Part shown: positions 21,497-30,897 of the stretch, piece after piece | How positions within the stretch are numbered: the first letter of the stretch is position 1 | Layout: every line of letters begins with the position of its first letter | The notes under the pieces: generated by a model | The model's input: only the letters and a program-made list of their open reading frames with translations | What the model was told of the DNA's origin: nothing | Databases searched by the model: none | Made by a program: the position numbers and the translations under genes | Assembly (NCBI GenBank): GCA_001600635.1 | Contig: BCKL01000020.1 | Coordinates: forward strand, 62,001-126,000 | DNA length: 64,000 bases | Source of the DNA: Leucosporidium creatinivorum | Taxonomy: Eukaryota > Basidiomycota > Microbotryomycetes > Leucosporidiales > Leucosporidiaceae | Reading direction: 5' to 3'

Positions 21497-22806
21497 CTAC
21501 ACCCCCACGGCCCAAACCTGTCCGGCCCCCGTAATGCCATCAAACAGCATCAAATTCCTCACCGGCTCCTCCTTGCCCCCCAAAATATTAAGGACATCCT
21601 GGCCTGCTACTCCGCCGATAATGGCGCAAGAGGGGGGGAATTCGAAGGAAGCGGTTTGGGCTATCCGGCTGTGAGGGAGGCGAGAGGTCAGCAGGGTAGA
21701 AGGGGGGGCATGGGAGGGAGAAGCAGGGCGCACGTGATGGTCGCAGGAGTGAGGAGCGAGGTGGCGACGGAGATACTGGGGAGGAAAGTGGTGGCGGTGG
21801 TGGTGAGAGTGTCGGCCGAGATGGGCATGGAGGGAGTGGCTTGTTGGGCGGCCCAGAGCGCTGTTGGTCGGGCAAGCGGTCAATTCCTTACTCGTTTGGA
21901 TGAGCACTACATCGAAGGGAGAGAACTCACAGAGCAATCCCCAGAGCGTATCAGGCGTGCTCCTCAACTGACGAGCCTTGATCCCGGTCCACTGGTGCTT
22001 CAAGGCCTCATCGAAAGGAACATAGCTGTTGGTCGACTTGGTAGGGACCGTGATCTGTTCGTGGTTGTCTCCAGTCTTGATCACGTCGCTGTTGGAGGTT
22101 GGGAGGGGCGTGAGTTCGGCGAAGGGGGACGAGAGGAAGAGGACTGGACCCACCAGACGAACTCGTGCTGGAGCAGATCGGCAAAGATCCAGCCGTCCAT
22201 ACCGAGCGAGGAGGCGGCGTAGAGCTTCTTGCCGAGCTTGCGAGTGAGGGCGTTGGTGCGGAGCTGTAAGTCCGGGCGAAAGCGAAGTCGAGAGATCAGC
22301 TGGGCGCGCGGGAGAGCAGGAGTAGAGGCAAAAGCAGCTCACCAATGTAGGAGCATCGACATCGGTGAGGACGATGAGGTCGAAAGTAGCGAGGAAGGCC
22401 TCGTCGGCGAGGAGAGCGGCGTCGGTGCGGGTGGTGAGGTTCACACGAGGATTGAGGGCCTGTACGCGAGGAGCGCCGGCTTCGACGCGCTGTAGTATCA
22501 GAGCAATTGCGTATCAGCTCCCTTACAGCCCAGCTCACCGCGTCGCCAACTCACCTTCTTTCCCACCTCCTCCTCCCTCAAGAAGTAATTGGCCCCCAAA
22601 TCCTGTTCCTCTACATCCTTCTCATCCAACAAGGTAACGTTTCCCACTCCCGCAAGGACGATATTCTTGGTAATCTCTGCTGCTACGCCTCTGAACGAGT
22701 GGATGAGGACGGACGAGTTGCGCATGCGGTTCTGCGCTTCCACCCCCCACAGGCGCAGCTGACGGTCGTACAGAGCTGCTTCGTCTTCGGTTATGCTCGT
22801 TGACAT
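21497..22806 (-). CDS. AOS1: SUMO-activating enzyme subunit 1, E1-like
   Basis: The start MSTSITEDEAALYDRQLRLW is the classic N-terminus of Aos1/SAE1. It is followed by the nucleotide-binding fold sequence FRGVAAEITKNIVLAGVG, then LLDEKDVEEQDLGANYFL. Later exons give LTRKLGKKLYAASSLGMDG, YVPFDEALKHQWTGIKARQ and finally CAIIGGVAGQDVLNILGG and ending GQVWAVGV. The product pairs with Uba2 to activate SUMO, and the Aos1 subunit lacks the catalytic cysteine domain, in line with the length here. Several short introns lie near 21660-21730, 21880-21930, 22270-22340 and 22490-22560. The gene lies with TOM22 and CTU2 between the two inverted F-box arms. Confidence 0.85.
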
Positions 22807-23620
22807 GGTGTAGTGAGGTGTGAGGGAGACGAGAAAGGCGAGGAGAGAGACGCGTCGAGCTGAGCTGGGCTGAGCTGTTGTAGGGTGTGAGGTGGAGCTG
22901 TAAGGCTGTAGTTGAGTTGAGCTGTAGCTTTCTAGCTCTTTTTGAGGGGTCGAGGTGAAGAGCGAGTGAGGGAGGAGGGAGAGCCGTCTCTCGCCGTTCG
23001 AGCTCAGAGTCGTGGGCTGGCGGAAGGGGCAATGGGCTCTGCTCGATTGCCGGAAAGCAGTGGCGAGTCGTGTTGAGCTTCCATTGAGATGCTCGAGCTG
23101 CGCGCTGCTGCGTCGCCGCACTCGTGGCGAAGCTTCGCCATCGCCGACCAGGGTGATCCTTCGCGCCCTGCTGAGGTTCGCAATCCATCTCGCTATACGA
23201 AGCTCGGCTGCAGAGCCCACTCTGTAGCCCTTGAGTTTCGAACCCTGGGCCCTGCGAGCTCTCAGCGTACACAGGACCGGATCAGGTAGTGCTCGGCGCC
23301 GAGCGTCGGGGCTCTCGACCAGGGCTTGTCGGCGAGCAGGGGCGCAGCTGGGCCAAGTGGACCTTCCACAGAGCTCGAGACATCGCTCGGGAGCTCTGCG
23401 AAGCGCCTGAAGACCTCAGGCGCTCGTTGGCCTCCGAAACGACCTTCGGCGCTGGCTCCCATCCTGCCATCCTCCTCCAGACCTCGCTCGCCCTGGAGCC
23501 ATCACAGATCACTCTACCCACCCGAGATACGTTGACGAGGGGCGATATTCCAGCATGTACAAAGGGGCGTCTTCCCTCTCCTCCTCCAGCTCCTCCATGT
23601 CCAGCTCCGACGACGATATC
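22807..23620. other. Gap between AOS1 and TOM22
   Basis: About 0.8 kb separates two minus-strand genes. It must hold the AOS1 promoter (a run of gctgagctg-like repeats at 22855-22925) and the TOM22 3' flank. Open frames on both strands near 23089-23520 are GC-rich and match no family I know. Confidence 0.4.
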
Positions 23621-24146
23621 TTAAAATCCAGCGGGAACGACGGTCGTTGGTGCGTTGGGGGCAGCTCCAAATTGAGGGTTCTGAGCGGCCTGTCGTGTAG
23701 TGTGGCGAGCGCCAAAGGTCAGCCATGAAAGTCCCAGAAAGCCGCATCTCGCCGGGGGGTTCGGCGGTCGTCTCGTGAGCTGACCCAAAACTCACCTGAG
23801 CTCCGAGGTACTCCTTCTCCTGGGCAACGATAGCAGCCTCACCCTCAATGCTAAGCATGAGAGGCAGTCCCACGACCAGAGCGCTAGTAGTGACGATCCA
23901 AGCTGCCGAACCAATCTTGGATCCAGTCCACTTGGCCCAATCGAAAGTGGTGGCGAGCGAGTCCTGTACGGCTTGACGAGTGGAAGGAGGGACGATATCC
24001 TTGAGAGCGGCCAATCGCTCCCGGATGGTCTCTTGTGAAGGGTCGTAGAGGGCGAGTTCCTTCTCTTCAGAGTCTTCGAGCGATGAGGCGACCGAGGACG
24101 AGTCGGACCAGTCCTCGTTATCGTTGACTTCGACAATGTTGACCAT
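23621..24146 (-). CDS. TOM22: Mitochondrial import receptor subunit Tom22
   Basis: The protein has the Tom22 layout. An acidic N-terminus (MVNIVEVNDNEDWSDSSS, then SLEDSEEKELALYDP) serves as cytosolic presequence receptor. A central ERLAALKDIVPPSTRQAV and WTGSKIGSAAWIVTTSALVV segment forms the single outer-membrane helix with the flanking lysine. A short C-terminal domain follows a single intron and ends NAPTTVVPAGF at 23621. The length, about 140 residues, suits the family. The coding end is set by the spliced exon rather than by the longer unspliced frame that runs on to 23514. Confidence 0.85.
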
Positions 24147-24425
24147 GATCTGTAGCAGAGTAGACGGGGTCAGCCTGGCGCGACAAAGCCGAGCGGAAGC
24201 TGATGGACGATGATGCGAGGCGAGAGACGCACTGTTTGCTTGTGAGGGCTGTAGGGGAGTGGGATTAGCTTCTAATGAGGTACAGAAGTGTAATACAGCT
24301 ACTTACGGGGTGTAAAGTGCTTGAAAAGTGCGAAAGAGGCTACAAAAAGCGGAATGGGCGGAACTCAAGAAAGTCGAGCGGGCGAGAGCAGGGGGGTTGC
24401 CCTCTGTCGAATCACTAGAGCCGAG
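24147..24425. promoter_or_regulatory. Shared divergent promoter of TOM22 and CTU2
   Basis: The two genes point away from each other with about 280 bases between start codons. No specific element could be assigned by eye. Confidence 0.4.
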
Positions 24426-26327
24426 ATGAGCTGCGGTCAACCTCCACCAGATGAGGTACAAGAGCTACCAGGTGAGCTCTGTCAGCCTCTCCTGCTACCG
24501 CCCTACAGCTCACGCTCTTTCTCGCTTCCTCAGCTGCCGTCGCCCCCGCCGCTACCTGCGTTCGCTGCTCGCTACCACCAGGCATCGTCGTTCGCACCAC
24601 TTCCTACTGCTGGTCGGTATCTTCTGCACTATTTCTCGCTATCCCTGCTGACTCAGCTCCCTTCAAACGATGCAGGGAGCACTTTCACGACCACTTCACC
24701 TTTGCCTACCGCAAGGGCATCGACGGCGCGAGGACTCGGAGTCGTTCAGGTCGACCGCAGGATGCGGTGAATGGAGCGAAGCGAGGCAACAAGCGGTCAA
24801 AGGTTATGCTCGCCTTCTCTGGCGGCGCTTCGTCCAGGTGGGTCTGGCGCCGAGCTTGCTCCGAGATGAGAGCTGATCATATTATCGTCTTCAGGGTATT
24901 GCTCGATCTACTACAGGCCAACAACTTCAGCCGACCGGAAGATCCCAGCCAGTCGAACCCCCGATTCAAGCCACCACCGATATTCGAGTCGCTCGAGATC
25001 CTCTACGTCGATGAGAGCGGTGTACCAGGCTTCGGAGTGAGCTGCAACGTACTTAATCGCGCACCGTGACACTCTACTGACAATCTCGTTGAATTGCAGC
25101 CCGACCGGACAGAGGAAGTTCGCGCCCTAGTCGCCGAGACCCCCTTCACCTTCCGCTCGGTCAAGTTCGAATCCATCTTCTCTTCCTCTTCCACAACCTT
25201 CTCGACCTCCTATTCCTCCCCTTCCCTCCCCACCACCACCGCCAGCAGCAGCTCAGCGACCCCTGCCTCACCACTCGACTCCCTCCTCGCCCTCCTCTCA
25301 CCCAAAACCCACTCCCCCACCTCCCTCTCCTCGCTCCACTCCTCCCTCCGGCACTCCCTTCTTCGTCGTGAATCCCTTTCGTCAGGATGCGAGATCCTCC
25401 TCACCGGCGAAACAGCCAACCGAGTCGCGATCCTAACAATCTCTGGTATGGCCGAAGGGAGGGGATATAGTATGGGCGAGGAAGTGGGATGTGAATGGGA
25501 GGCTGAGGAGGGGTTGTTGGTCGCGAGGCCGTTGAGCTCGATTTTGTTGAAGGAGGTGTTGTTTTATCAGAGGACGAGGGAGTTGGGCAGTTTGACGATG
25601 AGGAGGCCGCAGACGGGGGTGGAGCCGAAGAAGGCGGGGATTGAGGCGCTGGTGGAGGGTGAGCTTCGTCTCTCTCTCTTTCTCAACAAGACGAGCGATG
25701 GCTGACCCTAGCTTGCCTGAACAGACTTCGTCAACGGCCTCGAAGCCAACTTCCCTTCCACCGTCTCGACCATCATCCGAACCGCACAAAAGTTGGGCAT
25801 GCGCTCCGCCGACGAGAGGGAGAGGAAGGTCGAAGGAATTCGATGCCCTCTTTGCGGCCTGTACGTTCTCCCCCCCTCGCTCTCTCTGCTACCTCCCGCT
25901 GACCGCCCCTCCCGACTCGAACAGACCCGCCCAACTCGGCGCCGAGGATTGGAGGAAAGCCATCACCATCTCCACGCAGCACGACCTTCTCGCCGCTGCT
26001 CCTTCCTCGACCTCCCCTGCCACTCCCTCCCTTCCAGCACCCTCCCCACCCCCCTTCAACGCCTCCGACGCCGAGTCCCTCGCCCCCCTCCTCTGCTACT
26101 CCTGCCTCCTCATCATGCAGGGTACGCTGCCACCTCCACGCGGTGCGCCTACACCGATTGAGGCAGAGGAGGGCAAGACGGTCGTACTGCCGCTGTATGT
26201 GGAGGAGATGGCGCGAAGGAGGAGGAGGATCGCCGAAGCCGAGGAGGAAGAGGCTGTAGGGACGAGGACGGTGAAGGGTGAGGAGGGGGTGAGGAAGGAG
26301 GTGGAGGGGTATTTGCTGGATGAGTAG
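24426..26327 (+). CDS. CTU2: Cytoplasmic tRNA 2-thiolation protein 2
   Basis: The spliced protein opens MSCGQPPPDEVQELP, then a cysteine-containing segment ATCVRC and YCREHFHDHFTFAYRK, and the PP-loop-like VMLAFSGGASSRVLLDLL. Later come CEILLTGETANRVAI, the RPLSSILLKEVLFYQR segment, and GIRCPLCGL with a second pair LLCYSCLLIM, the zinc-type cysteines of Ctu2/Ncs2. In yeast and animals the Ctu1-Ctu2 complex thiolates the wobble uridine of lysine, glutamate and glutamine tRNAs, using the Urm1 sulfur carrier. A low-complexity serine/threonine/proline insertion (near 25180-25330) is an oddity of this copy. Introns lie near 24470-24530, 24615-24675, 24835-24895, 25035-25100, 25658-25725 and 25860-25925. 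Confidence 0.85.
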
Positions 26328-27164
26328 GATGCTGAGCCGACCAAGGGCATTACAGAAGACGGAAGATGCTCGGCAGGGGTGGCGAGCGTGAGAGTGAGAA
26401 GAGAGCGTCAACACGTGGCGGAGGACTTCGGGAATTGATCTCGGTAAGCTTCGACTCCACGACCCGGCCCCGAGCCTGAGACAGAGAGGCGACAGACGAG
26501 GCGCTCGGCAAAGAAGTTGGCTCGGTGAGGCCAAAGGACAGGATGGAAAGACATGCGGCACTGCTGTAGAGGTTAGAGCGTACTCTGTAGTATGATGCAC
26601 TGCTTTCGAGACCGCTCGGTCCAGTCTGTCACCCCTTTCCGGCCTCTACTTGCTCGAGTGCTCGCGTCTCTCGCTCTCTCCCTCTTGCTTCCTCCCTCAT
26701 CGTCTCGCTTCTTCGTCTCGACAGCTAGCTCAGCTAGGACAGGACAGAAGCTCATACAGCACCACTTCCTGCTACCGCCCGCTCTGCCTCGCCGCGCTCC
26801 AAGGACTACAGGAAGCTCGACGCCGGAAAGCTGCTGTGACGGGAACGCTGAGATCTGCGGCTGCTGGGCGTTGACGATAGCTGCTGAAGGTGAGCTGTTC
26901 GTCTTCGAGTGATGAAGTGTAGAGACAGACTGCTCTGGCTCAGGCCATTCGTGGTAATGAAGTGCATGGTGGAGCTGATGTTGAGCGAGTGCATCGCCGA
27001 TGGAAGCCGGCCGAGGAGCTGTAGCAGAGCAAGTTGGCGCCCGCGTTCAGTCTATCGCTGAACTTTTGTCCCCGCACACAGAACCGAAGCTACCCTCCCT
27101 CTCCTACGCCCGCTCCTTCGCCTCCTCCCCGGCGCTCTCTCACATCCTCTCCGGATCTTTCGCT
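26328..27164. other. Region between CTU2 and F-box gene 5, with a leader block
   Basis: The first part is CTU2 3' flank. From about 26610 to 26900 is a short version of the F-box leader block, ending gctgctgaag with a gtgagc donor near 26890. The last 260 bases are the 5' flank, related to but clearly diverged from the mirrored 20713-20970. No other gene is seen. Confidence 0.5.
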
Positions 27165-28289
27165 ATGGCCGTCATCCAAGACCTACCACCCGAGCTCCTT
27201 GATCGAATCCTCGAGCTCGTAGCTATCCCATCTATCGCGACTCAGGGTGAGAGCGTGGGCCCAACGTTTCGCCAGGCGGCGCTCGTCGCCCGAGCTTGGC
27301 GAGCCCCTGCACANCGCCTCCTCGCCTCAACTTTTCGGTTCAACACGTGGCGCACCCAGNCGTATAGGAAGNTCCTNGAGGNCATCGCTTCTCCGCACGG
27401 CTCCCCTGCGAAGCAGCTAGGGTCCTTGATCGTCGTCGTAACGGAGACATCNGCCNACGAGCTCGCGCTTNTACAACGTCAGTGTGTTGAGGTGCAGCAG
27501 CTGTGTATCGTCGGTGCGGGAAAACCACTCGGTGCGCTACACGCTCGCCTCATTAGTGGTAAGCACTCGCCCCGACGGTAGGCCGAAACTCGAAGTAACC
27601 GTGACTGTTATTGCAGGACTGCGCTGCCTAAAGCTGTACAGCTCCGCGGCTGCGGCTGCTGTCGGCGGAGGGTTTGCTACTCCCACCCCGATGATGCTAC
27701 AGACACTTAGCATTACTTCAGACCTCACCGAGATCCCCTCCTTCCTTCTCCCTTTCGCTACGATCGCTCCTCGCCTCAGCCGTCTCGAGCTATTCTGCAG
27801 GCATGACGCACTCAGCAGCACTCTACAAGCTGGGCTCGTATCCCTTGCCAACCGCCTCACGCAACTCCAGCTAACTGTGGAGCAAGAGGCGCTCCACTCC
27901 CTTCCCTGCCTCGATGCATTCCTCGCCGCCTGCACCTCAGTAGTTACTCTCGACCTCAACGGAGTAGCGCCATCCATCACGAAGCGTATCCTTGCTCTCC
28001 TCCGGAGTCCATTCACTCTACTCACTATCTCGAATCTCCGCCTTGAAACCCTCTGTGATCGAATGCCCGACGAGCTCGCCGAGGCGTTCGACCTCCCCAG
28101 CATGTCCAAGCTGAAGCGCTGGAGAATAGAGAGTTCTCCGAGCTTCATCGATGGTGGCGAGACCGACTGGAACGCAGCTTGTCGAGCTCGAGGTGTTGAG
28201 CCTCGCGACGATGAGCGCTACTTCACGGGTGAGCTACCTCCACTCTTCGCTCTCACGACTCGAAGCTGACCCCTCTTCCTACAGACTGA
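27165..28289 (+). CDS. F-box family protein 5, cassette 3 first gene
   Basis: This is the inverted twin of the gene at 19588-20712, with identical exon structure and no length difference. The start MAVIQDLPPELLDRILEL, central intron (gtaagc donor near 27560), the LRCLKLYSS exon, and the end EPRDDERYFT followed by D and stop at 28289 are all present. Eight ambiguous bases lie in exon 1 (27314-27471), at positions that mirror those of the twin. The frame is otherwise open, so it appears intact. Differences from the twin are few, in contrast with the diverged 5' flanks. Confidence 0.75.
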
Positions 28290-28530
28290 TGGCTCGACCA
28301 CGACGAACGGTGGGCCTATCTCCTCCTCTCCCTTTGCGGCGTTCGCTCGACCTCGGCGCTGATCTACTTCACCCTCTCGCAGACTTGCTGGAGCGACAAA
28401 ACGCTGCACGAAGGAGCGAGGATACGCTATACGAAAGTTCAGATACCCCTTTCATGAGATGAATCTTGCTTTGTACCCTAGGCTCGCAGCGAGAGCGAGA
28501 GACGGCGAAGCAAAAGCTCGGCGGTAGTCG
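28290..28530 (+). repeat. Family 3' block after F-box gene 5, with probable 3' UTR intron
   Basis: After the stop, the micro-exon ends gacgaacg, a gtgggcctat donor follows, then a ctgatc branch and a ctctcgcag acceptor near 28381. The same structure in mirror image lies at about 19345-19587, and diverged forms lie at 6332-6560 and 37020-37256. Confidence 0.6.
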
Positions 28531-28599
28531 GACCTGGCACTCAGCGTCCTGCCCAGTCGAGAGGACCGAAGACCCGTTGGGGCGTAGCTCTACTCCATG

Positions 28600-29160
28600 A
28601 TCATTGGGCAGGCGAGCAGTGAGGCTGGGAGGAGACCAGCAGCAGACTCAGCAGCGCGACAGGTGAGCCGACGCTGGCTGCGCCGAGGGGCAGCAAAAGA
28701 GCTCATAGTGGTACACCAGCTTCCAGTCACCGCTTTACACTCCACCACATCCACATCCACATCCACATCCACATCCAACTCACAACACCCCTCTCCCTTC
28801 GCCCTCTCCGCTCGAACCGCCCGAGCTCAGACGTCCGTTTGCTCCTTGCCCTCCCGCCATTCACTTCCTCGTCTCGCTCGTCTCGCCCTCGTCGACAGCT
28901 CGCTCAGCTGGGACAAAAAGACAGCTCTACTACCACACTCTACCACCCTCGCCCGCTCTCCCCTCGTCGCCAAAGGAGCTGCTCTCGAGCCTTGGAGGGA
29001 GAGACAGGACCGCGCGCTGTTCTGAGAAGAGACGCCCGGAAAGCTGCTGTTCGGTATTGACGAGTGCTACAGACGGCGAGTTCACTGTTCTGTTAGCGAG
29101 TCTGAGACGTTCGGCGTGTGCTCTGAGGTGGACAAGAGGGCGAAAATGGAGGAGCTGAGG
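28600..29160 (+). repeat. Conserved leader block upstream of F-box gene 6
   Basis: It is the mirror of 18815-19290. The left part, up to about 28859 and including the hexamer tract at 28744-28776, is nearly identical to the mirror. To the right the two diverge sharply. The block presumably supplies promoter and non-coding first exon for the gene at 29335. Confidence 0.6.
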
Positions 29161-29334
29161 AAGGTCGCTGGGTCCAGTCGAGCGGAGCGAAGAGCTGCCG
29201 GGTCGGAGAGAGTGGTAGAGTTACAGTGGGTCGAAGTAAAGTGCAAAGCTAACCATCTCCTCCTCACCGACAGCTGCACCCTCCCTCTCAACCCCCTGCC
29301 GACCCATCGCCGAGCTCCGGCCCCCCCGGCCGAG

Positions 29335-30495
29335 ATGGCCGTCATCCAGGACCTACCGCCCGAGATCCTCTACCGGATCTTCGAGCTTACGGAGAAGAAG
29401 ACGGGCCGCTTCAGCTCCGACAGTCTCAATACGAGGTGCACCTTTGCCCGCACAGCTCTCGTCGCCCGCAGCTGGCGTGCACCTTCGCAGGACCTCCTCG
29501 CCTCGACCTTGGCGGTCCATGAATGGGACGGTCTGTGGGAGCGATACCTTGGCATCCTCGACGCCTCTCCCTGCCTGACAATCCACAGACTGAAGCACCT
29601 TACCCTTGGCAGCAAGGAAGGCTCGGCGGATGGACTTGCTCGGCTCCAAGAGCGACAGGTCGCACTGCAAGAGCTCGAAGTCGCACTGAATAGCATAATG
29701 CTGACTGCTGTACATGCTCGCCTGCTCGAAGGCTCACCGCTGAATGAAAAGCAAACGCCGAAACGAGCTGACAAGCGACCTTCAACCAGGACTACGGCGA
29801 CTGACGCTTTCTGGCTCAATCGTTCGGGATGAGAGTGTCGAGGAGTACGCAACGTTGATGCTGGAAGCCCTTCACATCTACTCGGCCCTATATGAGCTGC
29901 CTCCCTTTATGCTCCCTCTATCGACCGTCGCCCCTCGTCTTACTCGGCTCATCCTCAACACGTGGGACTACCACCTCTCCGACACATACAACGCACCCCT
30001 ACACGATCTCGCTCCTCAACTTCGCCATCTTCATCTCGAACTCAATCCGACCTCGCCGCTCGAAGGAGGCGACGGCTGTCTCGCTCTGGATCGCTTCCTC
30101 TCGAACTGCTCCTCCCTCGCTTCCTTCGAGGTCGACACCGTCAGCCCTTCAGACTTGAAGACACTGCTACAACTCCTCCCCGCCCCTATCCAACTACTCC
30201 AAGTCTCGCTTCGCCTTCGAACGTCGCAAAAAGAGCGGGACTTGATGACGTTGCACTTCTCTGGCGTCTTTGAGCATCCCTGCATGGTGCAACTGAAACG
30301 CTGGAGATTGTGCGGGTATACCGGCCACGGTATGCGTACGAGGGACATAGCGGAGCGGGCAATGGCAGCGTGGCGCGCAGCTTGTCGAGCCCGAGGCATC
30401 GAACCTCGCGGCGATGAGCGCTACTTCACGGGTGAGCAGCTATCCCATTTCTTCTCTCGTCTAAACGTTGAAACTCACCTCTCGCTGCAGACTGA
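29335..30495 (+). CDS. F-box family protein 6, cassette 3 second gene
   Basis: The protein starts MAVIQDLPPEILYRIFEL, then LVARSWRAPSQDLLASTLAV. The second exon begins GLRRLTLSGSI and carries leucine-rich runs (PRLTRLILNTWDYHL, LAPQLRHLHLELN), then CRARGIEPRGDERYFT, the terminal intron, D and stop at 30495. The central donor position, fixed by the family phase-1 pattern, reads ctcgaag followed by gctcac, so the intron would be of the GC-AG type or the donor is damaged. Everything else is open. The unspliced frame upstream of 29335 is leader and not family-conserved protein. Confidence 0.7.
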
Positions 30496-30897
30496 CGACT
30501 CGCCGACTAAGAACGGTGCGCACGTGTCCCGGTCTCGACATTCTCGGCCTTCGCTCGAGCTCGGCGCTGACCCTCCTGACTACCGCAGAGGCCGCTGGAA
30601 CGGTGACTCGTAGATAGGGATACGAGAGATGAATGGAGAAGGCGCTGATACCCAGCGAAAGGTGTGATGAAGCTTGCTTTTCGTTTTTCACCGCGACCGC
30701 CGAGCAGCATGAGAGCTGAAAGCCAAGGCGAGCGCGGAGCAACATGGCATCCGAGAGCCACGCTTCGACGCCAAATCTCGTTTTCCAGTCTGCTCGAGCG
30801 TGACGAAGTAAGAGCATAACGATCGTTTGATTTCCTTGAGCGCCTGCAGCGCCGAGCTCACTTCTAAGCCTCGCTCCCTCGTCGACGCTGCTCCCGC
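30496..30897. other. Convergent gap after F-box gene 6
   Basis: The first 120 bases repeat the family 3' pattern, with a second intron (gtgcgc donor, ctgac branch, accgcag acceptor near 30590). The rest is shared 3' flank with the Tad3 gene. No gene is seen. Confidence 0.45.

Noticed and set aside
23220-23300. Possible tRNA T-loop (ttcgaa run) between AOS1 and TOM22
   Set aside because: The stem around the loop does not pair beyond three bases and no acceptor or anticodon stem could be drawn on either strand.
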